The translations under genes were made by a program, and so were the position numbers. Under the pieces are notes generated by a model. It was given only the letters and a program-made list of their open reading frames with translations. It searched no databases and was not told the origin of the DNA. Shown piece by piece: positions 9,346 through 20,782 of a stretch of DNA of 64,000 bases. The stretch is from Trichopria drosophilae (lineage: Eukaryota > Arthropoda > Insecta > Hymenoptera > Diapriidae): contig CM059582.1 in assembly GCA_030407085.1 (NCBI GenBank), forward strand, positions 134,575,001 to 134,639,000, in the 5' to 3' direction. The stretch's first letter is position 1; each line of letters opens with the position of its first letter.

Positions 9346-12300
9346 TGGTGTACGTTAATAGCTTAGCCGTCGAGCAGCGTTACTAGAGTTGTTTTCCGAG
9401 AGCCCGCATTGGGAATAGTTGCACCGGGGTGGAGCGCCAGACACGCACCGACTAGAAGCACTCCTCATATATGGGTTAAGGGGTTACATGGGTCTTGTAA
9501 CGTAAAATAAGGTTATTTTTCTAGATTTTTGTAAAGCTATATTAGTATAATTTTTTTCTTGTCAGACGTATGTGTAAAAGGAAAACCAAAGTTTTTCTTT
9601 TAGTAGGTGAGTATAGCTACTGCTTGAGCAAAGGATTTTAAGAAAACTTGAAAATTAAATTTTCTTTCGTGTTTTTCGCAAATCATATGCATTTTGTCAC
9701 TAAATTTGACCACGTATTACCCTGTGAACTGAATAGTGAATGGCGAAAGAAATCCTTCGTTCAAGCAGTAGTCAAATAGATTTAAAAGACATATGCAAAA
9801 TTTAAAGTCGCCCTGTTCGTAAGTTTTCGAAAAATGTTAACTACCGACTTCAAAAAAGCAGTTTTGAGAAAAGCGTGATTAAAGTTTCTGAAAGGAATAA
9901 AGCCGAGAAAAATATTTTGTTATCTTACATGAAATCGCCGATGCCTGGTCCATAAAGGCAATCATGAGCATTGTCTAATTGCTCCTTTTCTTCATGCGTA
10001 GACGAGTTCGTGCGTCTTTCGTAGTGGCCTACGTTCTTTTCTTCTCTCGCGATGATGCGCATACGCGTGGCCGCTCGGTCCAATTTTGACGTCCATGACA
10101 TCAAGGAATGTCAGTAGTGCTGACATGCCTTACCTAGATTGCTATTTGAACGACGTGAAACAATTGGACAAGTCTGAAATGTTGGAAGTCATTTCTAGAA
10201 TAGGAAAGTTTTAAATTGACAATCATAAACAATTTATTAAGAGCCTCAAAATCATTTGTCGTTTTTATACTGCCGTTCATTTAACTTTGAACTGAGACAT
10301 ACAGTCGACACGTATTCGATCGACAGTTCTTTAAGAGAAGTGAAAATTCGTTGAATTCTTTATTTTATTTAGATGAATTCTTTTGTTTATCGTAACGAGC
10401 TAACTTACAATATTTCGTGGCGTATTACCTTGCTGACTTTTTCAGAAAGGGCACGGAATTCGCATCGCATCGTAACAGGCCAATGCGGTTATTAAAAATT
10501 GGGCTACGTTGCGCGTTTTGTTCGCTGTATCGCTTCGAGGCTGACTGAATTCCGCGAGAGCACAGGGGAATTACCGAATCGTCGGCCGAAACCTCAAACG
10601 AGTCTGTACGATTCTCTGCCGATTTATCGCATCGCAAAATCGACAATGGAACAAAAAATAAGTGCAGAGAGCACGAATCAGGGCAACGTTATTTTATCAA
10701 TTCATGCGCACAACGTGATAATTGAAATTCTAAGTATTTGCAAAGCCTCGCGGTATGGTAATCAGATCATTTTAGAAAATTTCAAATTTAAGAAAATTAC
10801 CGTCGAATGCATATCGTAGGCAAAAAGACATTAACTTTATTAATTAATTACTAACCGACTTTAAATTTTGTAATCACTGACTATATAATAGTGTTCATTT
10901 CTGGATAGACTATAACCACGCAGGCCTATATATGTATATGTGGATATTATTCATATACCTTAGTTGCCTAATAAATGCAATATGTAATAAGCATCGAAAT
11001 GTATGGATACATGTATATTATATTCTATATCAATGACGAATTTCTTTATATTTTCAGGAATACGAATTGCAAATCACTCAACCGAGTTTGTCAACAAAAT
11101 ACTTGGTAATATAAAGTCTGGTGTACATGACGGAGGAATAGAAGATTTTTAACATAACTCGAAAGATTATCAGAAACATTACCTCTTAACTTATGAAAAG
11201 CATAAAGAAGAAACTTAGCAAACATATACGGTGATAAATGTCGTTGTGAACATGTTACACCATTGAATGACTAAAAATATCTACTATGGTATATTCATTT
11301 AGGCATGTGTTTGTATTTATTGAACAATAGAGTTTATAAACGGAAAGGACATATAACATACCTGACAAGAACGATTTGTAATTAATTGTTATATTTATTA
11401 GTCATACTATGACATAATAAAAGAATATTGTCTTATAATTCGAATATGAAGCCCTAAGATACTTACCTAAATTTTCTAAACAAAGAGTCTTGGAAACGAT
11501 CTCGTGCAATAAAAATGTATTTTTACAGATGTTCACATTTACTGATTGATTTCAATTCAAGTTCACTTATTTGATACACCCAAACGAATAGAGATATCAA
11601 GCATTTACACTACAAAGAATCGACACGGTAAACAAATCCCCGAGAAATTTTTAATGCAACTGAAACATAAAATCATGCGATCTCAATGCAGTTATAACAT
11701 TGTGTTTAGCATTATACTTTCAAATGAAGAAATTCCCCTCCCAAGAATGGAAAATTTATAACACTATTTTGGAGAGCACTGACCCTCAGGAAACTTTGGT
11801 GTTGTTTTCTCTTCAAGTTCAAATCTTCGTAGCCGATAAGCCCGACGGATTGAAATCGCTCAAATCAAGCTTAGGATCTCATGATTAAATTGTTCTTTTT
11901 GTTTTTTCAGAAATAGCGGGCATGCAGTACAACCATAGCTGCATTTTTCATAGGAAAATCACCCTTTTCTGCACATAGAACCGCGTATATATGATAGTAA
12001 ATCTCTAACCGATACAAAAAGAATATTCATTGTACGAAGGACAAATAAAGCCCTCAGTTCTTTGTAGTTTTTCGATTCGAGATGTAAAAACTTCTTTAAA
12101 AAGAAAGGATAAAGGAAAGGAATTATCCCCCGTTTTAATGACATTTTAGCCTATTCGCGGGTCGGCTCTCTGGTGAATAGGTCGGAAAGGCAATCGAAGA
12201 CATTTACAAGACAATACATTATAATATAAGGCAACACCCACCCAGAGCCAGCTGCCCCCCCCCCCCCCCTACTGAGCCTCGAGAGGCTACCCTCTGATGG

Positions 12301-12386
12301 TAAAGCAGCTATGTCCCCCACTCAGCAATCGGCCTGCGATCTTTGCCGTAGCGGGCGCAATGCTTGAAAAAAAAAACTTCTTTTAA
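9346..12386. other. Long unassigned interval
   Basis: I find no recognisable protein in 3 kb. The largest ORFs (10499-10819 plus, 10425-10646 minus, 11546-11761 plus) overlap one another or are low in information and show no motif. A TTAAGGGGTTACATGGG string at about 9477 looks like the start of a TTAA-flanked element, but I cannot find its partner. A C-run lies at about 12257-12270. Confidence 0.4.
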
Positions 12387-13684
12387 CCCTTGGCGTCATG
12401 ACGGGACGCTGAGCGTCCCACCTTCAATTCGTTGGGTACCTGCGCTTTAAAAATCAGTTTCTCATATTTCTGAGCTCGCAACTTGTTTTCTACCTATCTA
12501 AGGCATTTATTTAACAAATGCAAATTATTATATGTCTTAATATACTGTATTTAATTAATTATAAACAAATATGTACGAAAAATGAAGCATTTAAACAAAA
12601 CTCTTTTCTGGAAAATAATCCTGTATAAAGGTAAGTGGGAAACTTGTCATGTATACGTTTTTGGGATCGCTGATTAGGAATGCGTTGTTAGATTATTGAA
12701 ATTCAAAATGGCGGATCCAATATGGCGGACCAAAACGCGAAATCTTGGCTGGTTTATACAAAACTCGACAATCGCTGATTGTCGACAAAGCAGACATGCT
12801 CCAGTCGACCTACCAAATCAACAGAAAATCTAAAAAATGGTGGCATCGAATCATTTCGATGTAACGATTACTAATGCATATATATCATTTATAAAGAAAA
12901 AGGCAATAAAAACAATCTGACCTTGAAAACGTTTAGATTAGATGTTGTAGATGGATTGGTAGGCTTTTACAAAAAAAAACAAGGTAAAAAATGTTAGAGA
13001 GTGTTTGTACAAAAAAGACGTAGTGGATCTGATCATGTGCCTTTGCGCAATTCCAATGGAAAACGACTAAGTTGTGCTCATTGCAGTACCTCCCATAACG
13101 AAAAAAGAACCATGTGGATTTGTACACAGTGCAATGTACCCCTTTGGGTATCTGAGGATAAAAACTGCTTTCTGGACATTCATTCCTCATAACTCAAAAA
13201 ATAAATAAAATAAACAAAATAAATAAATAAAAAAAATTAATTGAACTAGCAGCTCGCCACGTCCTCGTCGTTAGTTCCTGATAACGCTAAGAGTGAGTAA
13301 TTATTTGACAAATATGCTGGCTATATGTCGGTCACTAGACTACCTAAGAGTGAGTGCTCTTGAATTGTTCAAAATTGAATTTCTTGCCCACGAATTCAAT
13401 TTTTTAAATTAATTTATTTAATGTTGGTATTTTCATCAGCCATTTTTTAATGTGTTATTTTGAATCTCAAAAAACTGACAACGGATTTCCAATCAGCATT
13501 CCCGAAGACTTCCGACAGTCGACTTTCGTGTAAATACTGCAAGATTTCGGATTTTGGTCAGCTATACTGGATTCGCCATTTTGAATTTCGAAAATCTGGC
13601 AACGGATTTGTAATCAGCGACCCCGAAAACCCCCGCTTAACAATATTTGAGTCAAAAACAAAAAGAACTTCGTAACTGAAAGGG
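12387..13684. mobile_element. Internally deleted piggyBac-like element
   Basis: The left end is TTAA|CCCTTGGCG (TTAA at 12383-12386) and the right end is ...TGAAAGGG|TTAA (TTAA at 13685-13688). The TTAA target and CCCTT...AAGGG ends are those of piggyBac elements. The left end has a 17-base perfect palindrome (GGGACGCTGAGCGTCCC) within the first 45 bases. Subterminal blocks with AAAATGGCGGATCC and CCATTTTGAA occur at 12706-12735 and in 13430-13640. At 1.3 kb it is about half the usual length, and only the 3' end of the transposase remains (12990-13192). Confidence 0.85.
12990..13192 (+). pseudogene. piggyBac transposase C-terminal zinc-ribbon fragment
   Basis: The open frame ends LSCAHCSTSHNEKRTMWICT then QCNVPLWVSEDKNCFLDIHS. 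This is the Cys-rich tail of piggyBac transposases (C-x2-C ... C-x2-C ... P-L-C ... C-F-x-x-x-H), which binds the terminal repeats. The Cys expected after P-L is Trp here, so the zinc site is damaged. No DDD catalytic core is present. It sits inside the TTAA-bounded element and reads in the usual direction relative to the palindromic left end. The ORF begins at an ATG (13001) that is only a downstream remnant. Confidence 0.85.
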
Positions 13685-13688
13685 TTAA

Positions 13689-14510
13689 AAATTCCTAAAC
13701 TTGTGTCTCGTATCGTGTATCAACTATTTATTTATGAACGGTGCAAATTGCGCATTTTAATTATTTTTAACCTTTTTAAATTATGTTTTGAAGAGAAATG
13801 AACTTTCCCTCATTTCTTTCTTATAATGAAAATTATGTAATAATATTCCCATAACAAAATTTCTGCACTGTTTATAAATATTTATAAATAATATTATTAA
13901 TAATAATAACAACAATATGAAATAAAATCCTTCACTTTTTCATCATTTTTTTGATCATTGGTAAATTTATATTTTGGTATAAAAATGTTTTTTCGAATAG
14001 TTATGATGGGTATAAATGAAAGTAATAAATTATAATCATTTGAATTATTAAAATTATTGTTATTCTTGTTGTTATTGTTATTATTATTACGTAAATAACA
14101 ACTTTTAACAGCAACATTTATTTTTTATCTCGCTCAATTTGTCCGAAAAGTAATACATTTTTGGATAAAATCTCTACCAGATCAGCATCAGTGTAAAATT
14201 TGGCCCCCTTTATTTCTTTTGTTATTATTATTACTATCATTATTAATAATTCAATTTCAATATCAGTTGATAACCGTTTTTCACAAAAATTGTTACGCTT
14301 GTTTTTAGACAAAAATTGTAACTGTTACTAATTTTACCTTTTTGCATGAAACTTCAAACGGGTATAACTCTTCAACAATTAATTGTAGAAACTTCAACTG
14401 ATGCTCACTTTACGCATCTACTTTCATCCTCTTCAAAACAGTTCCGATGCCACTACTGTCTAAATGTAGCCAAAAAACACTTTTTTACAAAAAAATACAT
14501 GAACATTTTT
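13689..14510. other. AT-rich interval with TAA/ATT-type simple sequence
   Basis: No gene seen. There are short TAA, AAT and TTA runs around 13880-13920 and 14050-14100. Confidence 0.5.
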
Positions 14511-15386
14511 TTTTGTATTTGTATTTGTATTTGTATTTATTGATTAAGCCTTGGTTGCGAATGTCGCGTTACCTTATGGCTACTTAACAAGAAAATTACA
14601 GAGATAGAATATAATATAAAAAGTATAATGCTTATATAACTGTGAGGCTGTGGAGGTTTTCACAATAATATAGAAATTCGCCTCCTGGCGCGGGTGCGGG
14701 TCCAGAACTCAAGTGGCACGAGATAATGGAAAAAACAATTGAAAAGTCCTTTTTGTCACAAACTTTGTTTATTGCAATTTCATACACTTCGGGCACGCGA
14801 TAACTTACTCGCCACGTGTGCGATTGTGACTACGATAATCGACTAAATTGAATATAAAAGTAATTTAGGTTTCACAAAGTAGTTCGGGCAAACGCGATCA
14901 AAATGGTCTACTTTGCGTTGCCGATGCAAAACGATACGCGATTCGCGTTTTACCGGATGTTGAGAAAAATGCCTTTCAATTAGCCACGATGCAACGTGTA
15001 GCAGCCACGAGGTCTAACTGCCTCGCCGCATCGATTTCCGGAAAAGATCGCTTAATTGCGGAAACTCGGGCCGCTCGCGGAATATTTCGCGATTACAATT
15101 TAGAGGCACATTAGGCGCGCGAAATACAAAAGACGCCCTGAGAATGCCGATTACATTAATATAAGCGAACAGATCCATCGCAAAAGTAGAGATGGCGCGA
15201 CGAATATATTGGAACTATTGCGGACGGCAGTATACGTGAACAATAACTAAATTAAAACTAACTCGATTTTTGATTTCGTAAGGATGAGATGATATGATAA
15301 TTTGAGATAAATACAGTAATTTCATTAAAATACTAAACACTGGTCGTAGTTTTAAGCAGCACAATGGTGAGTAAAATCTGGAATGA
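14511..15386 (-). mobile_element. Non-LTR copy A: 3' untranslated region and (AAATAC)n tail
   Basis: On the minus strand the 3' region after the ORF2 stop (15387) ends in AATAAATACAAATACAAATAC at 14512-14540. This is a hexamer tail in place of poly-A, as in CR1- and Jockey-type elements. Within it, about 14641-15235 is less AT-rich and reads unlike the rest (TGTGAGGCTG ... GGACGGCA). It could be an inserted solo LTR, but I find no target duplication. Short ORFs here have no content. Confidence 0.6.
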
Positions 15387-15895
15387 TTACGAATGAATGT
15401 GAAGCAACGAGGTATTAGAATTTTGAGGGTCGAAGGATGTAAGAAAGTTAAAGAGAGATGCTTTGAATACAGAAGGTGAAGATGATTCACGAATGTTGAT
15501 GGGCAAGGAATTCCACAACCTGGTGGCTGTGAGTGAAAACGATTTGAAATAGGGCTTACTTTTCGCTCTGTCTATAACAAGATCATCGTTTATGACTCTT
15601 GTGGAGCGAGTTGTAGAGTTCGATCGATGGATGAATAATGCAAACAGATAAGCAGGTTCACGGAACATTAAAATATTGTATGAGAGGCAACCGATGAAGT
15701 ATAGGTGCCTGTATTTGATTGGCAGCCAATTGAGCTCACGGCGGTATGGTGAGACATGGCAATCATGCTTAAGATTAAAGATAAATCGGATACTTTGATT
15801 GAGTATCCTTTGACACTTATCTCTGCGTGATTGAGAGATGTCGCTAAAAACGGCTGAACAGTAGTCCAAATGAGGAAATATTAGTGATACTACCA
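15387..15895 (-). pseudogene. Non-LTR copy A ORF2, C-terminal part
   Basis: About 165 residues: VVSLIFPHLDYCSAVFSD, then CHVSPYRRELNWLPIKYR, RLWNSLPINIRESSSPSVFK and a stop. This is the C-terminal domain after the RT in CR1/Jockey-like ORF2, ending with the usual W-N-S-L-P-x-x-I-R block. Upstream the frame runs into the TIR of the 9.3-kb element at 15896. The coding sequence continues at 25153, with a CA duplicated on both sides. If one CA is dropped, the codons read QRLVVSLIFPHLDYC without a break. The first 42 residues of the ORF that begins at 16022 come from the TIR repeat, not from this protein. Confidence 0.88.
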
Positions 15896-16543
15896 CCCTA
15901 CTGAAAATTCTCACATGATATATCATGTGACATATCATGTGATATATCATGTGATATGTCATGCGAGAATTTGTCCAATGATATATCATGTGATTTATCA
16001 TGTGATAAATGTAAACGACCATAATACAAACTTAAATAATCGAACGAATTATTATAGATATTTAAATTTATTTTATTAATATTTATGTGAATGTTAGATA
16101 TGTAATTGCGGAATATAGTTTTACAATTTCGCTCGAAAATAAATCTGAAAATAATGTACCCCGACCGAGGATCGAACCCTGGTCTTCCGTTTACTACGCG
16201 GACGTCTTAACCACTACGCTACGCTCGCATGTATATTAATACCGCGTGTAGAAGAGCAAGTTCTACTCAAACATAGAAGCCATATTGATAAGTGCGGATT
16301 TAGTTGAAACGAAAACTTAAGCATTTCTTTGCAGACGTTAATATTTACTTACGCAAACATTACATACAGTTATTTTTATCGTATAAGATATATAAATGTT
16401 ATTCAATTTCAATTATATTTAATTAATTTTGGCATTTCTATATAAGAAATAATGGTATTTTAAATGTTATGTTCAAATTAATTAGTCATTTATGAATAGA
16501 TTAAATAAACATTATTAAGAAATTTATATAATATTATTTTTAA
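15896..16543. repeat. Left TIR of the 9.3-kb element
   Basis: It matches 24266-25150 in inverse orientation at high identity. Outer part (15905-16012): alternating TATCATGTGA/TCACATGATA units. Then AT-rich DNA with the tRNA-like segment at 16157-16228. The match ends at GTTAAAAATAATATT, near 16543. Confidence 0.93.
16157..16228 (-). other. tRNA-Thr-like sequence inside the left TIR
   Basis: The minus strand gives 72 bases with an A-box TAGCGTAGTGG and a B-box GGTTCGATCC at the usual spacing. An anticodon-like loop GTAGTAA lies between TCCGC and ACGGA. T33 and the loop place AGT as anticodon (Thr). The acceptor ends GCGAGCG and GGTCGGGGTA do not pair well, and the anticodon stem has a C-A mismatch. 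It is therefore a tRNA-derived sequence or pseudogene rather than a working tRNA. The partner copy is at 24584-24655. The boxes could still bind TFIIIC. Confidence 0.7.
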
Positions 16544-16596
16544 CACATGCTGATAACGTTACACATTAACTTTACGTACTTAGTTGCTGTTGAACG

Positions 16597-17411
16597 TTGT
16601 GTAAATTGCGACAAGACGTTTCGAAACATTTCGAAACATCTGCTTCACAAATTCCTGCAAATAACCCCTATGTACCTCCAAATTGGGGCACCATGTCTAC
16701 ATATGACCAATTGGCAATGGTTATGACAAATATAGGCATTATGAATGACTCATTTAATAGACTGAGATCAACAGTAGACGAACACACAGAGTATATCGCA
16801 ACTTACGCCTGATATTCAAAATATTAGACAAGAAAATATTCAATTCCGCTCTAGTATAAAAATGATACAAGCAGATAATGCTTCATCCATAAATAGTACT
16901 TCTGCTTTAGCACCGTCATCTCAGATACTTGTTACCCATTAATATAGAAAAAACGACTGATGATTTGGCTCTACACATATTGAAATTTCTCAAGATAGAA
17001 AACATAGCATGTCACCTATTATCAACTAGACGGCTCCCTCAGCAACAGTTATCACCTGTGTTAGATTCATCTGTAACACCTACATCTCAGTCTTCACAAT
17101 GTATATCGATATTTTCGTTTTTAATTAAATTTTCATCTGTTAGTGTTCGCGACCACGTTCTAGAAACGAAACGCCGTATTGGTCAATTTACATTAACAGA
17201 TATCATCACGGATGGCCCACCCACTAAGATTTTCGTAAATGAATTTTTATCACCCGAGGTTTATTTGCTTTTAAAAAAAGCGAAATCAGTAGCGCGTCCA
17301 AAAGGATACAAATATGTTTGGAGTCGTTCCGGTCGTATCTATGCTCGTCGAAATAACGATTCTGAACCAATTGAAATTCGTCAAGAATCCGATATCGAGA
17401 AACTTGATTGA
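16597..17411 (+). pseudogene. Non-LTR copy B ORF1 (nucleic-acid-binding Gag-like protein)
   Basis: Three frame segments: 16597-16812, about 16800-16930 and 16929-17411. The last encodes DHVLETKRRIGQFTLTDIIT, then FVNEFLSPEVYLLLKKAKSV and YKYVWSRSGRIYARRNN. This matches the C-terminal half of ORF1p in CR1-like elements (V-N-E-x-L-x-x-x-x-x-L-L-x-x-A ... K-Y-V-W-x-x-x-G-x-I). Its role is RNA binding and chaperone activity in the RNP. There is no recognisable zinc finger at the N-terminus, so the 5' end may be lost. The stop is TGA followed by CCA, and the frame stays open into ORF2. Confidence 0.75.
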
Positions 17412-20344
17412 CCATTACCAATATTAAAACCATCTGTATCATCATACCAATCTGTCAATATTGGCTTCGCGAACATTAATTCTTTACGTGCACATTATCA
17501 AACCGTCAAAAGTATGCTATCAGATCATACCATAAGTGTTCTTTGTTTATCCAAAACCTGGGTTACGCCAAATGTAGACGACTCGGCCGTAAACATTAAA
17601 AATTATAATTTAGTTCGCAATGATCGCGGCCTTCTCCGCTCTAATGACAATAGATTTATGTTAGGTGGCGGTGTTGGTTGTTACATCCATTCTCTCTGGG
17701 TTATCGTATCTTATCCGCACCCCAAATAGTTGATTTAAACGATACTGAATTCCTAGTCCTTGACGTATTTCCCCCTTCGAATCATGATCATATGCTTTTG
17801 GCAGTTGTTTACAGAAGACCGAATGGTTTTGTACCTCTCGTGCTATTTAATTATCTTGAAACATTATTTCCAACCTATAAGAACATTGTTATCGTGGGTG
17901 ACTTCAATTCAGATCTACTCAACCCTGGAAATTTTTACTCGAAACATTTGCAGTCTTTTATTTCCGAACATTTACTTTATTTAGTTAACAAACAGCCTAC
18001 GAATCATACTAGCCAATCCAACACCTTGATTGACGTCATTATAGTTGATAATCCCGATAAAGTAAAGTCGCTGTTCAAATCACATTTACCATTGGCAGCA
18101 GGACATGACTATTTACATTTCGAGTATCGGTTTCCGCATTCACGTAAGAAATCGCGCGTTTCACGTGTCCGAAACTTCAAAAATTGTAACGTGGAAAATC
18201 TAACTCACGATATGCAAACTTCGCTTTGTTGTCTTTTTCAGTCTACCAGTTATACGGAAGATGTATCGGGTTTAGTTGAGGTATTTACGACTACCGTTAA
18301 AAATTTGTTAGACAAACATGCGCCGTTTGTAAATCGCAACTTTCACAAACCTCCTGCACCGTGGATTAGTCGTGAAATTCGGAATCTTATAAAGCGTCGA
18401 AATGTGCTGTACAGTAATCTTAAGCGTGCGTTAATTGCGGAAAACAAAGCGTTATACTATAGTGAATATAAGAGAGTTCGCATATTAGTGAAGTGTGGAA
18501 TAAATAAGGCCAGAAATAACTTTTTGTCATCTTCCATCTCAAACGCGCAAAACCCAAATCATTTATGGTCTATTCTTTCCTCTTTTGGTTTATCCACAGT
18601 CTCATTTAGGTCATCCCTATCGTTCTTTGATCCGGAAACCCTCATTACTCATTATTCTCAGACTTCATCGAAGCATCAACCTTGCTCTTTTCAAGAACTC
18701 CAGTCCCTTCTTTCGCATAATCATCTCCCCGATGATAAACCAGTCTTCAACGTTACTGCACTTAATGTCGCCGAAGTTCGACAGACCTTACTGCACTTCT
18801 TGTCGCGTACGTCTAGTCGTAGCCCTGATGGTTTACCTCTTAAATATTTTAAAGATATACTACCTATGATTGCACCATTTATCACTAGTATTTATAATCT
18901 CTCATTATCTTCTTTAACTTATCCAGAACTTTGGAAACAAGCGTACGTTACCCCTCTCAACAAAATAAAAGCCCCGTTAACACCTTCTGATACGCGTCCC
19001 ATCATCACCTTATCTCATTTCGCTAAAGGCTTCGACTTTTTGTTCACTTCACAAATGACCCAATTTCTCGAAAGCAACAATCTGTTACACCCATTGCAAT
19101 CAGGTTTCCGAAAGCGACACAGTACGCAAACGGCGCTCTTAAAACTAACTGAAGACATTCGTACGGGAATAAACAAAGGCAATATTACAATCTTGGTATT
19201 ATTTGATTTTCGTAAAGCTTTTGACACAATTAACCATGTTATACTACTTCGATGTTTCAGGGAATTAGGGTTCTCTGACGATTCACTAACATTTATAGCA
19301 TCTTATATAAGTGGTCGATCAATTGCTGTAATGAGTGACGATATTCAATCCTCATTTAAAAGTGTCTCGTCTGGAGTTCCACAGGGTTCTTCCCCTGGGC
19401 CTATATTATTTCTCATACTTATCAATACCTTAATTCGTTCTCTACATTTTTGTAAGGAATCATTTACACTATTCGCAGATGACCTTCAAATTTACCTTCA
19501 GTGTGAACCCGAAGAAGCTGACTCTGCCATATTCAGATTGAACGACGAGATTGCGTCCATTGTTAACTGGTCATATGGTGTAGGTTTAGAAATAAACCCT
19601 ATCAAAACGAAAGCTATGATATTAGGTAGCATTCATAATATCAATAATATTAAAACCAAAAGACTACCTACTCTACTAGTTAATGGTGTTTCAGTACCTT
19701 TTGTTTGTGAAGTAAAAACCTTGGGACTTAACTTGTCTTGTGACTTGTCTTGGAACTCACATGTTTCCCAAATTTGCCGAAAAGTATACGAAGTTCTTTA
19801 TGGTCTTAAATTTCGAGGTCATATTCTGCCACACTCTATTAAATTATTATTAGTGAACGCGCTCATAATTCCAATCATTGATTACTGTTGTATTGTATAT
19901 AATGACCTGTCCGATTATCTTGATAAAAAATTGACCCGTCTTTTATATGCTTGTCTCCGATTCATCTATGGTATTCGTCGCGATCGTCACATCACGCCTT
20001 ATCGCATCAAATCCGGATGGCTAACTAGCATCTCTCGTCGCAAATATTTTCTCGGATCATTGCTTTACAGTGTTTTTTCGTCCTGTACTCCACCTTATCT
20101 GTTTCACCTCTTCCCATTGGTTTCTTCTGACATTCGTCGACCAAATCGTATCACTACACCATCGAAATTCGTCATGCCAACATACCGCACTTGTATACTT
20201 GAGCGATCATTTAGGGTAAGTGGAATCAAATTCTGGGACTCTTTGCCGACTGACATTCGTAACTTGCCTTCTCTTCGATCGTTCAAGACTCATCTGTTCA
20301 GACACCTATTTTCTTTAGACCATCCCATTCATTCTAAATTGTAG
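17412..20344 (+). pseudogene. Non-LTR copy B ORF2 (endonuclease and reverse transcriptase)
   Basis: It begins in the ORF1 frame directly after the TGA with no ATG: ...SVNIGFANINSLRAH (EN motif I), RNDRG, GGGVGCYIH. It then shifts frame near 17700 and stays open for 888 codons (17678-20344). EN: AVVYRRPNG, VGDFNSDLL, GHDYLHFEY. RT: ILVLFDFRKAFDTINH, SGVPQGSSPGPILF and the catalytic FADDLQIY at about 19480, all intact. The C-terminal end, KFWDSLPTDIRNLPSLRSFK, is the usual block. It nicks target DNA and copies the RNA at the nick. One frameshift near 17700 is the only obvious lesion, so the copy is dead or very recently disabled. Confidence 0.92.
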
Positions 20345-20623
20345 TAAGCGTTCCTGGTCCTTATTCTCCTTCGGCGATTACTTGATTACTTAGTTATTTT
20401 CTAATGTATCTAGGTCTCACGATAGACTCTCTTATATTCATATTTAGTTTAGTTATAAGAAATTAGCTTATTAATTATATTTTTTGTTATATTATTCTAA
20501 TGTATTTGTAATTCTTTACTTTATTCATGTAATTTTTATATTATACCTAGTTATGTATCAATTGCCACAAGGGACAATTATCCCATGGCAAAATAAAGAC
20601 AACTACCTAACTAACTAACTAAC

Positions 20624-20782
20624 ATTTCTTTTTTGCCATAAATGGGATAAAATGTAAAATTTCATGTTTAGGGGGATGATAGGAATGCAATGGGCGTGTT
20701 AAATTTTTATTGTCTGTGCAATATTTATAACTGATTTTTGAATCAAATTTAAAAAGATTTATATGACGATAACTTATATATA
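20624..20782. other. Interior remnant of the 9.3-kb TIR element
   Basis: AT-rich, no gene. It ends in TATATA at the mariner-like insertion point. Confidence 0.5.

Larger units (their letters stand above)
16545..20623 (+). mobile_element. Non-LTR retrotransposon copy B, nearly full length
   Basis: It runs from just inside the left TIR of the 9.3-kb element to a (CTAA)n tail (ACTACCTAACTAACTAAC, 20603-20623). It has ORF1 (two frameshifts) and ORF2 (one frameshift), with a 260-bp 3' UTR holding AAATAAAG. The 5' boundary is uncertain. It is the best-preserved non-LTR in the window and may be one of the younger insertions. Its protein motifs fit the CR1/Jockey assemblage; I cannot place it in a clade by eye. 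Confidence 0.85.

Noticed and set aside
9477..9500. Left end of a TTAA-flanked element (TTAAGGGGTTACATGGG)
   Set aside because: No inverse partner with TTAA was found in the window.
10425..10819. Overlapping ORFs of 73 and 106 aa as a host gene
   Set aside because: They oppose each other, lack motifs, and have no splice signals that extend them.
14641..15235. A solo LTR inside the 3' UTR of non-LTR A
   Set aside because: TG...CA borders can be drawn, but there is no target duplication and no second copy in the window; mentioned only within the UTR entry.
15905..16012. Regular short repeats that could suggest a CRISPR array
   Set aside because: Units are palindromic and contiguous with no unique spacers, they lie in TIRs, and the window is eukaryotic.
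16157..16228. A functional tRNA-Thr gene
   Set aside because: The acceptor stem does not pair and the anticodon stem has a mismatch; the sequence is repeated within transposon arms.
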